The notes: generated by a model not told the origin, from the sequence alone. 64,000 bases of DNA from Solirubrobacter deserti (GCF_003344625.1 NZ_QPKJ02000007.1:124001-188000); one strand, 5' to 3'. Shown: positions 33,994 through 42,397, numbered from the stretch's first letter. Program-made: numbers and translations.

Positions 33994-34626
33994 TCAGGCT
34001 TCGGTGAGACCGCGGCGGATCGCGTAGCGCACGAGCTCTACGCGATCCCGCATGCCGAGCTTGCGCAGCAGGTTCGCGCGGTGCGACTCGACCGTCTTCT
34101 CGGCCAGGTGCAGCGTCTCGGCGATCTGCTTGTTGGTGTAGGCCTCGGCGATCAGCTTCAGGACCTCCTGCTCGCGCGGCGACAGCGGCTCCTCGGGGCC
34201 GCTGCTGCTGTCGCTCATCCACTCGCGCACGATCGTCCGCTCGACGGCGTTCGTGAGGAACGCGTCGCCGCGGGACACGGCGCGGATCGCGTTCAGCAGC
34301 GCCTGGTCGACCTCGCGCTTGAGGACGTAGCCGGACGCACCAGCCTTCAGCGCGTCGAAGACGTAGCGCTCGTCGTCGTGCATCGACAGCGCGAGCACCT
34401 GCGTCTCGGGCAGGTGCGCGCGGATCTGGCGCGCGGCCTGCAGGCCGGTCATGCGCGGCATGGAGACGTCCATCACGCACAGGTCGGGCTTGGTGCGCAG
34501 CGCCTGCTCGAAGGCCTCGACGCCGTCACCGGCCTCGGCGACGACCTCCATGTCCGGCTGGCGATCGATCAGCAACTTCATGCCGCCACGGACGATCCCG
34601 TGGTCGTCGGCGATCAGGATCCTCAT
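33994..34626 (-). CDS. NarL/LuxR-type response regulator
   Basis: 210 residues. The receiver domain (1-120) has the acidic pair in IADDHGIVRGG, the phospho-acceptor Asp in DLCVMDVSMPRMTG, Ser/Thr in ALSMHDDE and Lys in GYVLKREVD. The LuxR-type HTH (about 148-205) reads LSPREQEVLKLIAEAYTNKQIAETL and EKTVESHRANLLRKLG. Its ATG overlaps the histidine kinase stop by 4 bp, so it is the cognate partner. Target genes cannot be inferred. Confidence 0.92.
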   Translation of the reverse strand: MRILIADDHGIVRGGMKLLIDRQPDMEVVAEAGDGVEAFEQALRTKPDLCVMDVSMPRMTGLQAARQIRAHLPETQVLALSMHDDERYVFDALKAGASGYVLKREVDQALLNAIRAVSRGDAFLTNAVERTIVREWMSDSSSGPEEPLSPREQEVLKLIAEAYTNKQIAETLHLAEKTVESHRANLLRKLGMRDRVELVRYAIRRGLTEA

Positions 34627-35588
34627 GAGGCCCCCATGGTCAGTTCGATGGTTGTTCCCTCACCGGGGGCGGAGAACACGTTCAAGCGGCCGCCGACGAG
34701 CAGGGCGCGCTCGCGCATGCCGGACACGCCGAGGCGCCCGCCGGACCCGCTGCGGGGCGCGAAGCCGCAGCCGTCGTCGCGCACGCGCAACGTGGTGCGG
34801 CCGACGCTGGAGAGCTCGACGCGGACGGTGCTCGCGCCCGAGTGCTGGACGACGTTCGACAAGGACTCCTGCGCGACGCGGTAGAGCACGAGCTGCTCCT
34901 CGTCGGAGAGCTCGGGCGTGTCGCCGTGACGGTGGAAGGTGGTGCGGATGCCCGTGCGCTCGCCGAAGTTCGCCACCTGAGAGGCGAGCGCGGGGACGAG
35001 GCCGTGGTCGTCGAGCGCGGTGGGGCGCAGCGTGCGCGCGAGCGTCAGCAGCTCCTCCATCGCCTGGGTCGCGAGCGTCTGGATCTCCTTGAGCTCGGAG
35101 CGCAGGCCGGGCGGGACGTCGAGCGCGGCGGCCTGCAGGCGCAGCAGGATCGCCGTCAGCGCCTGGTTGACCTCGTCGTGCAGGTCCTGCGCGATGCGGG
35201 CGCGCTCCTCCTCCTGGGCGCGGATGACGGCGCGGCCGCCCTCGACGCGCTCCTGCTCGATGCGGGCGACCATCTTGTTGAAGGCCGCCGTCAGGCGCTG
35301 GGTCTCGCTCGTGGCGCGCTCGTCTACCGTGGCGCGCTGGCCCGGGGAAGCGAGATCGATGCGCTCCATCGTCTCCGCCAGGTGCTCGAGCGGCCGCAGG
35401 CGGTGACGCAGCAGGAGGGTGTTGAGCAGCACGGCGGCCACGACCGCGACGCCGATCAGCACGTCACGCTGGATCGACGCGAGCCCGCCCGCCTGGTCGG
35501 GCGCGAGCATCGCGGCGACGAAGGCGGTCACCGTGACGAGGGCGGTGTTGACCGCGAGGACCTGGTTCAGGAGGGAACGGGAGCGCAC
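34623..35588 (-). CDS. NarX/DesK-type sensor histidine kinase
   Basis: 321 residues. Two membrane helices (about 10-30 and 42-62) enclose a very short extracellular loop, so the sensed signal is probably membrane-internal. A HAMP-like segment (RHRLRPLEHLAETMERID) leads to the HisKA_3 phosphorylation site EEERARIAQDLHDEVNQAL. The HATPase domain has AQESLSNVVQHSGAS and DDGCGFAP. GTG start. It is co-translated with the response regulator. Confidence 0.92.
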   Translation of the reverse strand: MRSRSLLNQVLAVNTALVTVTAFVAAMLAPDQAGGLASIQRDVLIGVAVVAAVLLNTLLLRHRLRPLEHLAETMERIDLASPGQRATVDERATSETQRLTAAFNKMVARIEQERVEGGRAVIRAQEEERARIAQDLHDEVNQALTAILLRLQAAALDVPPGLRSELKEIQTLATQAMEELLTLARTLRPTALDDHGLVPALASQVANFGERTGIRTTFHRHGDTPELSDEEQLVLYRVAQESLSNVVQHSGASTVRVELSSVGRTTLRVRDDGCGFAPRSGSGGRLGVSGMRERALLVGGRLNVFSAPGEGTTIELTMGAS

Positions 35589-35623
35589 TGTCCGGTTCTC
35601 ATCGGCACGGCGCGCTCGGGTGA

Positions 35624-35674
35624 TTACCCCATATCGGGATCGCCGCTATTCTTTGTGAAGCATTGAATCCCGAT
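35624..35674 (+). promoter_or_regulatory. Promoter and 8-bp inverted repeat upstream of the rhodanese-MoeB gene
   Basis: TTACCC (35624-35629), 17 bp, TATTCT (35647-35652) is a plausible promoter. A perfect 8-bp inverted repeat, ATCGGGAT (35633-35640) and ATCCCGAT (35667-35674), brackets the -10 and the expected start point (about 35659). It is therefore a good candidate operator for control of the sulfur-carrier genes. Confidence 0.45.
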
Positions 35675-35694
35675 CCGAATTCTTGAGGACGCGC

Positions 35695-36879
35695 ATGAGT
35701 CCAACCGGTGCGGAAGTCATCCGCAAGATCCGTAGCGAGGTCGAAGAAGTCGATCCGGCCGACGTCAAGTCGCACCTCGGCAACGGCATCGTCCTGCTGG
35801 ACGTCCGCGAGAGCGAGGAGTGGGACGCCGGCCACATCCCGGGCGCCAAGCACGTCGCGCGCGGCTTCCTGGAGTCCCGCGTGGAAGGCGCGATCGGGTC
35901 CGACCGCAGCCAGCGCGTGGTCATCTACTGCGCCTCCGGCCAGCGCTCCGCCCTGGCGGCGAACACGCTCAAGCACCTGCTCGGCTACGAGAACGTCGCG
36001 TCCATGAACGGCGGCATCACGCTGTGGAAGGACCGCGGCTACGAGGTCGAGAAGCCGGTCGTGCTCACGCCGCAGCAGCGCGACCGCTACTCGCGCCACC
36101 TGCTCGTGCCGGAGATCGGGCTCGAGGGCCAGACCAAGCTGCTCAATGCCAAGGTCCTGCTCCTGGGCGCGGGTGGGCTCGGCTCGCCGACCGCGTTGTA
36201 CCTGGCGGCGGCCGGTGTCGGCACGCTGGGCGTGGTCGACGACGACGAGGTCGACCTCTCCAACCTCCAGCGCCAGGTGATCCACACCACGGACCGGATC
36301 GGGACGCCGAAGGTGGACTCCGCGGAGATCGCCATCAACGGCATCAACCCGGACGTGAAGGTCGTCAAGTACAAGACGCGCCTCGACGCCTCCAACATCA
36401 TGGAGATCATCGAGGGCTACGACGTGATCGTCGACGGCGTCGACAACTTCCCGACGCGCTACCTGCTCAACGACGCGACGGTGCGCCTGGACATCCCGGT
36501 CGTCTCCGCCTCGATCCTCGGCTTCGACGGCCAGCTGAGCGTCTTCAAGCCGCACGACGGCCCGTGCTACCGCTGCCTGTACCCGGTGCCGCCGCCCGCC
36601 GAGCTCGCCCCGTCCTGCGGCGCCAACGGCGTCCTGGGCGTGCTGCCGGGCACGATGGGCCTGCTGCAGGCCACCGAGGTCGTCAAGCTGATCGTGGGCG
36701 CCGGCGAGCCGCTGGTCGGCCGGCTGCTGCTCTACGAAGCGCTCGGCGCGACGTTCACCGAGCTCAAGGTCCGGCGCGATCCGGAGTGCCCGATCTGCTC
36801 GATCGACCCGTCGGAGATCGACGAGTCGCAGATGGGCGTGTTCCCGGACTACGAGGCGTTCTGCGCCGCCGCGGGCTAG
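35695..36879 (+). CDS. moeB: Rhodanese-MoeB/ThiF fusion, sulfur-carrier adenylyltransferase
   Basis: 394 residues. Residues about 10-115 form a rhodanese domain (LLDVRESEEWDAGHIPGAKH) with active-site Cys in VIYCASGQRSALAA. Residues about 125-390 are a MoeB/ThiF E1-like domain: nucleotide loop LLGAGGLGSPTALYLAAAGVG, DDDEVDLSNLQRQ, VDGVDNFPTRYLLND, and zinc cysteines in PCYRCLYP and ECPICS. It adenylates the C-terminus of a ubiquitin-like carrier and transfers sulfur to it. MoeZ-type enzymes usually carry the rhodanese at the C-terminus; here it is N-terminal. The CysO-type carrier follows 59 bp downstream. Confidence 0.9.
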   Translation: MSPTGAEVIRKIRSEVEEVDPADVKSHLGNGIVLLDVRESEEWDAGHIPGAKHVARGFLESRVEGAIGSDRSQRVVIYCASGQRSALAANTLKHLLGYENVASMNGGITLWKDRGYEVEKPVVLTPQQRDRYSRHLLVPEIGLEGQTKLLNAKVLLLGAGGLGSPTALYLAAAGVGTLGVVDDDEVDLSNLQRQVIHTTDRIGTPKVDSAEIAINGINPDVKVVKYKTRLDASNIMEIIEGYDVIVDGVDNFPTRYLLNDATVRLDIPVVSASILGFDGQLSVFKPHDGPCYRCLYPVPPPAELAPSCGANGVLGVLPGTMGLLQATEVVKLIVGAGEPLVGRLLLYEALGATFTELKVRRDPECPICSIDPSEIDESQMGVFPDYEAFCAAAG

Positions 36880-36898
36880 GGTGACGATGAAGCGGGAC

Positions 36899-36930
36899 AT
36901 CCCCTCCGCCCCACCCCGATCATCCGACCT
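36899..36930 (+). repeat. 32-bp intergenic repeat, copy B
   Basis: Identical over 32 bp and in the same orientation to 25821-25852. It fills most of the 59-bp gap between the moeB-like gene and the sulfur-carrier gene. The GCGG-G-A left of it and TCCGC within it form an imperfect hairpin, weaker than the one at copy A. Confidence 0.9.
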
Positions 36931-36938
36931 CATCTGAA

Positions 36939-37217
36939 ATGGCCAAGATCAAGATCCCACCGGTCCTGCGTCCGTCCGTCGGCGGCGAGAAGGAAGTGCA
37001 GGCGGAAGGCGGCGACGTCGGCTCCGTCCTGCGCGCGCTCGCCGAGCAGCACCCCGCGACCCAGCAGCAGCTCTTCGGCGCCGACGGCTCCCTGAACCGC
37101 TACGTCAACGTGTACCTCAACGACGAGGACGTGCGCGTGCTGGACGGGCTCGACACCTCCGTGGGCGAGTCCGACACGCTCGTGATCCTGCCGGCCATGG
37201 CCGGCGGCGGCGCATAA
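36939..37217 (+). CDS. cysO: MoaD/CysO-type sulfur carrier with C-terminal extension
   Basis: 92 residues with a ubiquitin-like beta-grasp fold (IKIPPVLRPSVGGEKEVQAEG, LNRYVNVYLNDEDVRVLDGLDT). The conserved C-terminal LPAMAGGGA has its Gly-Gly followed by one extra Ala, whereas active carriers end in Gly-Gly. Terminal trimming would be needed before adenylation. It resembles CysO of Mycobacterium more than molybdopterin MoaD in its NRYVNVYLNDEDVRxLDGLDT core. It probably carries thiocarboxylate sulfur to CysM (57960-58931), with the Mec-type peptidase at 60055-60471. No Shine-Dalgarno is visible, only 8 bp separating it from the repeat. Confidence 0.85.
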   Translation: MAKIKIPPVLRPSVGGEKEVQAEGGDVGSVLRALAEQHPATQQQLFGADGSLNRYVNVYLNDEDVRVLDGLDTSVGESDTLVILPAMAGGGA

Positions 37218-37245
37218 GCAGGGTCGACCGGGTACCTTCGCGGCC

Positions 37246-38442
37246 GTGGCATCGGTACAGCTACGGCCGCTGAGCATCGGCGAGATCCTCGACGCGGCCC
37301 TCAAGGTCTGCATGCGGCACTGGAAGGTGCTGACGCTGTCGGTCGTCCCGGCGATCCTGCCGCTGATGATCGTGTCCGTGTTGTTCTCGGCGTCGTTCGA
37401 CATCGAGACCGACCTGGCCCAGTTCGAGCGCACGGGCGATCCGGCGGACATCCCGTCGTCGCTGTGGGTGTCGGCCGGCGTCAGCTCGATCGTCACCTTC
37501 CTCACGACCGCGATCGTGATGGCGGTGTGCTTCAAGGCGATCGCCGACGCCTGGCTGGGGGCGGAGCCGTCGGTCGGGCGGTCCTGGCGGTTCGCGCTGC
37601 CTCGCTCGTTCTCGCTGATCGCGCTGTTCCTCGTGAGCGGCGTCTGCTACGTGCTCGGCGTCCTGGCGTGCCTGATCCCGACCATCTGGCTGTGGTCGAT
37701 GTGGGCGGTCGCGAGCGCCGCGCTGCTGTTCGAGCGGGTCGGCCCGTTCAAGGCGCTCGGCCGCAGCTTCCAGCTGATCAAGCAGCGTTTCTGGGCCGTG
37801 CTGCTGCTGCAGATCATCGTGGCGCTGTTGACGTTCTTCGTGAGCGCGGTCGTCACCGGCATCCCGTCCGGCCTCGTGACGCTGTTCGCCGAGGACAACG
37901 AGATCGCGACCGCGTTCTCCGACGTCATCTTCGGCACCATCGGCAACGCGATCGTGCTGCCGATCGGCGCCGCCGTGCTCACGATCCTGTACTTCGACCA
38001 GCGCGTACGCAAGGAGGGCTTCGACGTCCAGCTGCTCGCGCAGGGGATCGGCACCGAGTACGACCCGAACGCCCCGATCCCGGCGCCGCTGCGGCCCGTC
38101 GGCGGCTCCGCGCCGCAGCCGCAGCCCGGCTACTGGCAGCCGCCGCCGCAGCCGCAGCAGTACGGCGGCGGCTGGAGCGCACCCGCGCACGACGCGCCGC
38201 CGCTGCGGTGGGGGCCGGCCGGCGAAGCGCCGCGGGACACCCGCCCTCCGGAGGAGTCCCCGTGGATGTCGCCCGGTTCGCCGAGCGGCGGCGGTTGGGC
38301 GCCGCCGACGGGTGCTTCGCCGGACCGCCGGTGGGGCTCTGAGGACGCGCCACCGCCACGTGACGAGGACGAGGACGAGCGTCCCAAGCAGGACCGGCCG
38401 GACTGGCAGCCACCCGAAGAGCGCGGGCCGGGCGGGCTGTGA
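37246..38442 (+). CDS. Multi-helix membrane protein with Pro-rich cytoplasmic tail
   Basis: 398 residues. The first about 260 residues hold six hydrophobic segments of the type seen in glycerophosphoryl-diester-phosphodiesterase membrane domains (LRPLSIGEILDAALKVCMRHWKVL; ERVGPFKALGRSFQLIKQRFW), and FDQRVRKEGFDVQLLA ends the membrane part. The last 130 residues are a Pro/Gly/Gln-rich, then acidic, disordered tail. GTG start; TACCTT (37233-37238) lies 7 bp before it, suggesting a leaderless mRNA. It is the first gene of the overlapping MoxR/DUF58 operon that continues to 42397. Confidence 0.78.
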   Translation: MASVQLRPLSIGEILDAALKVCMRHWKVLTLSVVPAILPLMIVSVLFSASFDIETDLAQFERTGDPADIPSSLWVSAGVSSIVTFLTTAIVMAVCFKAIADAWLGAEPSVGRSWRFALPRSFSLIALFLVSGVCYVLGVLACLIPTIWLWSMWAVASAALLFERVGPFKALGRSFQLIKQRFWAVLLLQIIVALLTFFVSAVVTGIPSGLVTLFAEDNEIATAFSDVIFGTIGNAIVLPIGAAVLTILYFDQRVRKEGFDVQLLAQGIGTEYDPNAPIPAPLRPVGGSAPQPQPGYWQPPPQPQQYGGGWSAPAHDAPPLRWGPAGEAPRDTRPPEESPWMSPGSPSGGGWAPPTGASPDRRWGSEDAPPPRDEDEDERPKQDRPDWQPPEERGPGGL

Positions 38443-39269
38443 GCCGGGCCCGCGTCGCGGGCGTCGTGCTGGCGGTGGCCGCGTGCCTGGCGCCGGGCAC
38501 CGCGCACGCGACCGAGGTGAGTGCGAGCGAGCTCGAGCGGCTGGCGCAGGACGGCTCGCCGGGCGCGGTGCGCGAGCTGCGCGCGGTCACGTCCGTGGAC
38601 GGGCAGCCGGTCGGCATCGACGCGGCGCTCGGGAACGCGCGTGACGAGGAGCTCGAAGCACGGCTGGAGGCGCTCGCCGACCTGCCCGCCGCCGGGGACG
38701 GGGTCGGCGACGCGCGGGCCGAGGCGCGCGAGATCCTCGCGCAGGACCGCTTCAACGGGGACGAGGTGCCCGGGCCGTTCGGCGGCATCGTCGACTTCCT
38801 CGAGTCGCTCGTCCCCGACGACCTGATCGCGTGGATCGACGACGTCGTGCCGGGCTCGCGCAGCGTCGTCTGGATCGTGCTCGGCACGCTGCTGCTGGTC
38901 ACCGGCTTCCTGATCGGCCGGAGGCTGCTCTCGAGCCGGATCCGGGCTTCGGAGTCCGCGGCGCTCGCGTTCGCCCCCGCCGAGGACGATCCGCGAGCGC
39001 TCGAGCGCCGGGCCGAGGAGGCGGAGGCGCGCGGGGAGCTGGAGGCCGCGCTGCGGCTGCGTTTCCGCGCGGGGCTGCTCCGGCTGGACCGGCGCGGCGC
39101 GATCGAGTTCCGGCCCTCGATCTCCACGCACGAGGTGCGCCGCGCGGTGCGCTCGGACGACTTCGACCGGCTGGCGGCGACGTTCGACGACGTGGTCTAC
39201 GGCGGCCGCGAGGCGGAGGGCGAGGACGTCGCCGAGGCGCGCGAGCGGTGGCCCGAGGTGCTCAAGTGA
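38439..39269 (+). CDS. DUF4129-domain exported/membrane protein
   Basis: 276 residues. Signal peptide or anchor (RVAGVVLAVAACLAPGTAHA), a central extracytoplasmic part, one membrane helix (SVVWIVLGTLLLVTGFLIG) and a cytoplasmic DUF4129 domain (EARGELEAALRLRFRAGLLRLDRRG, then STHEVRRAV, FDDVVYGGREA). DUF4129 proteins accompany DUF58, MoxR and transglutaminase-like genes in actinobacterial envelope loci. The GTG overlaps the previous TGA (GTGA). Confidence 0.83.
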   Translation: MSRARVAGVVLAVAACLAPGTAHATEVSASELERLAQDGSPGAVRELRAVTSVDGQPVGIDAALGNARDEELEARLEALADLPAAGDGVGDARAEAREILAQDRFNGDEVPGPFGGIVDFLESLVPDDLIAWIDDVVPGSRSVVWIVLGTLLLVTGFLIGRRLLSSRIRASESAALAFAPAEDDPRALERRAEEAEARGELEAALRLRFRAGLLRLDRRGAIEFRPSISTHEVRRAVRSDDFDRLAATFDDVVYGGREAEGEDVAEARERWPEVLK

Positions 39270-40120
39270 GGCGCGGGGTGCTCATCGTGCTCGGCGCGCT
39301 GGCCGCCTTCATCGTCGTCCTGATCGTGATCGACCGCGTCTCGCCCACGCCGGAAGGGCCGCCGTCGTCCTCGTACGCGACCTCGCCGGGCGGCGTGGCG
39401 GCCTACGCGGCGTTGCTGGACCGCGCGGGCGTGCCGGTGCGGCGGCTGCGCACGCCGATCGCCGACCGCACGCCGCGCGACGGCGAGACGCTGATGATCC
39501 TCGACCCGAGCGTGATGGAGCCCGAGGAGGCCGACGCCGTCCGCGGGTGGGTCGAGGGCGGCGGACGACTCGTGCTCGGGTCCAGCGCCGAGCCCGGCTG
39601 GCTCGACCAGCTGCTCGACGAGCCGCCGTTGTGGGCGTCCGCCGACGTGGGCACGAGCCGGCCGCTGGTTCCGCTCGCCGGCGTGCGGGTGGTCGAGGGC
39701 CGGCTGGGCGCCGAGCTCGACGAGCTCGGCGGGGTGCTGCCGATGCTCGACCCGCCGATCGCCGCGACCACCGGGCTCGGCCTCGGCGAGATCGTGCTGC
39801 TGGCGAACACGTTCCCGCTGACCAACCGGGGCCTCGACGAGGCCGACAACGCCGCTTTCGGCCTCGCGCTCGCCGGCGACGGCGGCGTCGCGTTCCTGGA
39901 GACCGTCCACGGCTACGGGGTCAGCCGCGGCTTCGGCGGCCTGCCGACGTCGGTGAAGTGGACGCTGCTCGGCCTGCTGCTCACCTCGCTCGTCGCGGTC
40001 TGGACGGCGGGTCGCCGCTTCGGCCCGCCCGAGGACCCGGACACCGAACCGCCGCCACCGCGCGTGGAGTACGTCGACGCGCTCGCGAGCTCGCTCGCGC
40101 GCACAAAGGAGAACTCGTGA
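39266..40120 (+). CDS. DUF4350-domain membrane protein
   Basis: 284 residues with membrane helices near both ends (VLIVLGALAAFIVVLIVI; VKWTLLGLLLTSLVAVWTAG). The DUF4350 region between them has SSYATSPGGVAAYAALLDRAGVPV, LMILDPSVMEPEEADAVRGWVEGGGRLVLG and LLANTFPLTNRGLDEADNAAF. The fold resembles glutamine-amidotransferase-like domains without evident catalytic residues. GTG start overlapping the DUF4129 stop. It is a conserved partner of MoxR/DUF58. Confidence 0.83.
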   Translation: MRRGVLIVLGALAAFIVVLIVIDRVSPTPEGPPSSSYATSPGGVAAYAALLDRAGVPVRRLRTPIADRTPRDGETLMILDPSVMEPEEADAVRGWVEGGGRLVLGSSAEPGWLDQLLDEPPLWASADVGTSRPLVPLAGVRVVEGRLGAELDELGGVLPMLDPPIAATTGLGLGEIVLLANTFPLTNRGLDEADNAAFGLALAGDGGVAFLETVHGYGVSRGFGGLPTSVKWTLLGLLLTSLVAVWTAGRRFGPPEDPDTEPPPPRVEYVDALASSLARTKENS

Positions 40121-41046
40121 AGGAGTTGCACGCCCGGGTCGCCGGGGAGATCCGGAAGGTCGTCGTCGGCCACGACGAGGCGGTCGAGGACATGCTCGTC
40201 GCGCTCGCCCTCGGCGGCCACGTCCTGCTCGAAGGCGTGCCCGGCGTGGCCAAGACGCTGCTCGCCAGCGCCGCCGCACGCGCTCTGGCCCTGGACTTCC
40301 GGCGCCTGCAGTTCACCCCGGACATGCTGCCCTCCGACGTGACCGGCACGATGGCGCTGCGGTCCGGGGAGCTCGTGTTCCGGCCCGGCCCGATCTTCGC
40401 CGGCGTCGTGTTGGCCGACGAGATCAACCGCACGCCGCCGAAGACCCAGGCCGCGCTGCTGGAGGCCATGCAGGAGCGCCAGGTCACGGTCGACGGCGAG
40501 CCGCACCCGCTGCCCGACCCGTTCCTCGTGCTGGCCACGCAGAACCCGGTCGAGTACGAGGGCACCTATCCCTTGCCGGAGGCGCAGCGCGACCGCTTCC
40601 TCGTGCACGTCGCCCTCGGCTACCCGGAGGCGGAGGAGGAGCGCGCGATGCTCCGGCTGGCCCGCCGCGGGCTCACGCCGACCGGCTTGGACGACATCCA
40701 GCCGGTCGCTTCGGCCGACGACCTGCGCGCCGCCCGCGCGGAGGTCGACGCTACCGAGGTCCACGACGAGGTGGTCGCCTACGTCGTCGCGATCGCCCGC
40801 CGCACGCGCGAGCTGCCGAGCGTCGCGCTCGGCGCGTCCCCGCGCGCGGCCGTGCACCTGCTCGGCGCCGCCAAGGCCGCCGCGCGCCTGGCGGGCCGCG
40901 CCTACGTCACGCCGGACGACGTCGCGCGCATGACCGCCCCGGTGCTGCGCCACCGGATCGTGCTCACGCCGGAGGCCGAGCTCGAGCGCGCGACCCCGCA
41001 GGGCGCGATCCGCGCCGCGCTCGAGGACGTCCCGGTGCCCCGATGA
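40117..41046 (+). CDS. MoxR-family AAA+ ATPase
   Basis: 309 residues. Walker A is LLEGVPGVAKT, Walker B is VVLADEINRTPPKTQAALLEAM, sensor 1 is FLVLATQNPVEYEGTYPLPEAQ, and the arginine finger region follows at RDRF. The C-terminal lid contains LGASPRAAVHLLGAAKA. MoxR ATPases act as chaperones that mature neighbouring VWA or DUF58 proteins, and the DUF58 gene follows. GTG start overlapping the previous stop, with AAAGGAG upstream. Confidence 0.93.
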   Translation: MKELHARVAGEIRKVVVGHDEAVEDMLVALALGGHVLLEGVPGVAKTLLASAAARALALDFRRLQFTPDMLPSDVTGTMALRSGELVFRPGPIFAGVVLADEINRTPPKTQAALLEAMQERQVTVDGEPHPLPDPFLVLATQNPVEYEGTYPLPEAQRDRFLVHVALGYPEAEEERAMLRLARRGLTPTGLDDIQPVASADDLRAARAEVDATEVHDEVVAYVVAIARRTRELPSVALGASPRAAVHLLGAAKAAARLAGRAYVTPDDVARMTAPVLRHRIVLTPEAELERATPQGAIRAALEDVPVPR

Positions 41047-41177
41047 CCGCGCGCCCCGCCGCCGCGGCGCACCCCCGGGCGATCGCCGTCGCGCCGCGCC
41101 CGCGTGCCGCCGTCGCGCCGCGCGCGACGTCCGCGCGCCGCGTCATCGCCGGCCGCGGCCACCCGCCCCGCCGATGA
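41043..41177 (+). CDS. 44-aa Ala/Arg/Pro-rich ORF between MoxR and DUF58 genes
   Basis: An open frame that starts by ATGA overlap with the MoxR stop and ends by ATGA overlap with the DUF58 start, giving MTARPAAAAHPRAIAVAPRP and continuing to RRVIAGRGHPPRR. It is basic (about 12 Arg/His) with no hydrophobic segment. It may be a translated linker that keeps coupling across the junction, or chance coding in GC-rich DNA. The exact double overlap is the only argument for it. Confidence 0.35.
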   Translation: MTARPAAAAHPRAIAVAPRPRAAVAPRATSARRVIAGRGHPPRR

Positions 41178-42397
41178 GCCCCGCCCCGCGCGCGGTCGTC
41201 GTCCTCGCGGCGCTCGCCCTGTCCGCGCTGATCCTCCCGATCGGCGTGGTCGTCCTGCTCGCGCTGGCGCTCGTCGGCGCCGTGATCGTCGACGCGCGCG
41301 CCGCCCGCCGCGCGCCCACCGTCACGCGGCAGGCGCCGGAGGTCCTCAGCCGCGGGATCTCGGCGCCGTTCGGCATCACCGCGACCCCCGCCGCGGGTGG
41401 CACCGTCGTCACGCGCCAGCCCGTCCCGGCGAACGTCCGGATCGAGCCGGACTCGATCACGGCGCTGCGGCGCGGGCGGCACGTCCTTCCGCCCGTCGCG
41501 TCCCGCTCGACCGGCCCGTTGAAGCTCGCGCGCTGGGACCACGCCGCCACGGGCGAGGCCGAAGTGCGCGTGTTCCCGGACCTGCACACGGCGCGGCGGC
41601 TCGCGCTGGCGGTCGCGCGCGGGCGCTTCCGCGACCAGGGCAACGTCGCGCGCGGGCCGCTCGGGCTGGGCACCGAATTCGAGCTGATCCGCGACTACGT
41701 GCCCGACGACGACGTCCGCCAGGTCAACTGGCGCGCGACGGCGCGGATGGGGCGCCCGATGAGCAACCAGTACCGGCTCGAGCAGGACCGCGACCTGATC
41801 CTGTTGATCGACGCCGGGCGACTCTCCACGGCGCCGCTGGCCGAGGCGACGATCCTCGACGCCGAGCTCGACGCCGCCTCGGCGCTCGCGTTCGTCGCCG
41901 ACGAGCTCGGGGACCGCACGGGCGCGGTCGCGTTCGACGACGACGTGCGCGTTGCGCTCACTCCGCAGCGCAAGGGCGGGCAGGTGGTCGTGCGCGCGCT
42001 GTTCGACCTCGAGGCGGCGCCCGTGGACTCCGACTTCGAGCTCGCCTTCCGGCGCGCGGAGGCCAACAAGCGCGCGCTCGTGGTGGTCCTCTGCGACCTG
42101 CTCGAGGAGGCCGCCGCGCGTCCACTGGTGAGAGCGGTCCCAGTGCTCACGCGCCGGCACCATGTGGTGGTCGCGAGCCCGTCCGATCCGGCGCTGGAGG
42201 CGATCGCCAACCAGGAGGGGGAGGACCGGCTGGCGCGGCCGCGCGCGACCGTCGCGCGCGACGTGCTCGCGGGCCGGGCGCGGGCGGCGGCTCAGGTCCG
42301 CGCGGCCGGGGCGCGCGTCATCGAAGCGCCGCCCGACCGGCTGCCGGCGACGCTCGTCGCGACCTACCTGCGCGCGAAGTCGCGCGCGATCCTCTGA
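41174..42397 (+). CDS. DUF58-domain protein
   Basis: 407 residues. Two N-terminal membrane helices (VVLAALALSALILPIGVVVLLALALVGAVIV) are followed by a beta domain and the DUF58/VWA-like part. The family signature is EFELIRDYVPDDDVRQVNWRATARMGRPM, followed by LILLIDAGRLS as the degenerate MIDAS start. DUF58 proteins pair with MoxR ATPases; a role in envelope assembly or stress is likely. ATGA overlap with the preceding small ORF. Its last 80 bp overlap the convergent SpoIIM-type gene. Confidence 0.9.
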   Translation: MSPAPRAVVVLAALALSALILPIGVVVLLALALVGAVIVDARAARRAPTVTRQAPEVLSRGISAPFGITATPAAGGTVVTRQPVPANVRIEPDSITALRRGRHVLPPVASRSTGPLKLARWDHAATGEAEVRVFPDLHTARRLALAVARGRFRDQGNVARGPLGLGTEFELIRDYVPDDDVRQVNWRATARMGRPMSNQYRLEQDRDLILLIDAGRLSTAPLAEATILDAELDAASALAFVADELGDRTGAVAFDDDVRVALTPQRKGGQVVVRALFDLEAAPVDSDFELAFRRAEANKRALVVVLCDLLEEAAARPLVRAVPVLTRRHHVVVASPSDPALEAIANQEGEDRLARPRATVARDVLAGRARAAAQVRAAGARVIEAPPDRLPATLVATYLRAKSRAIL

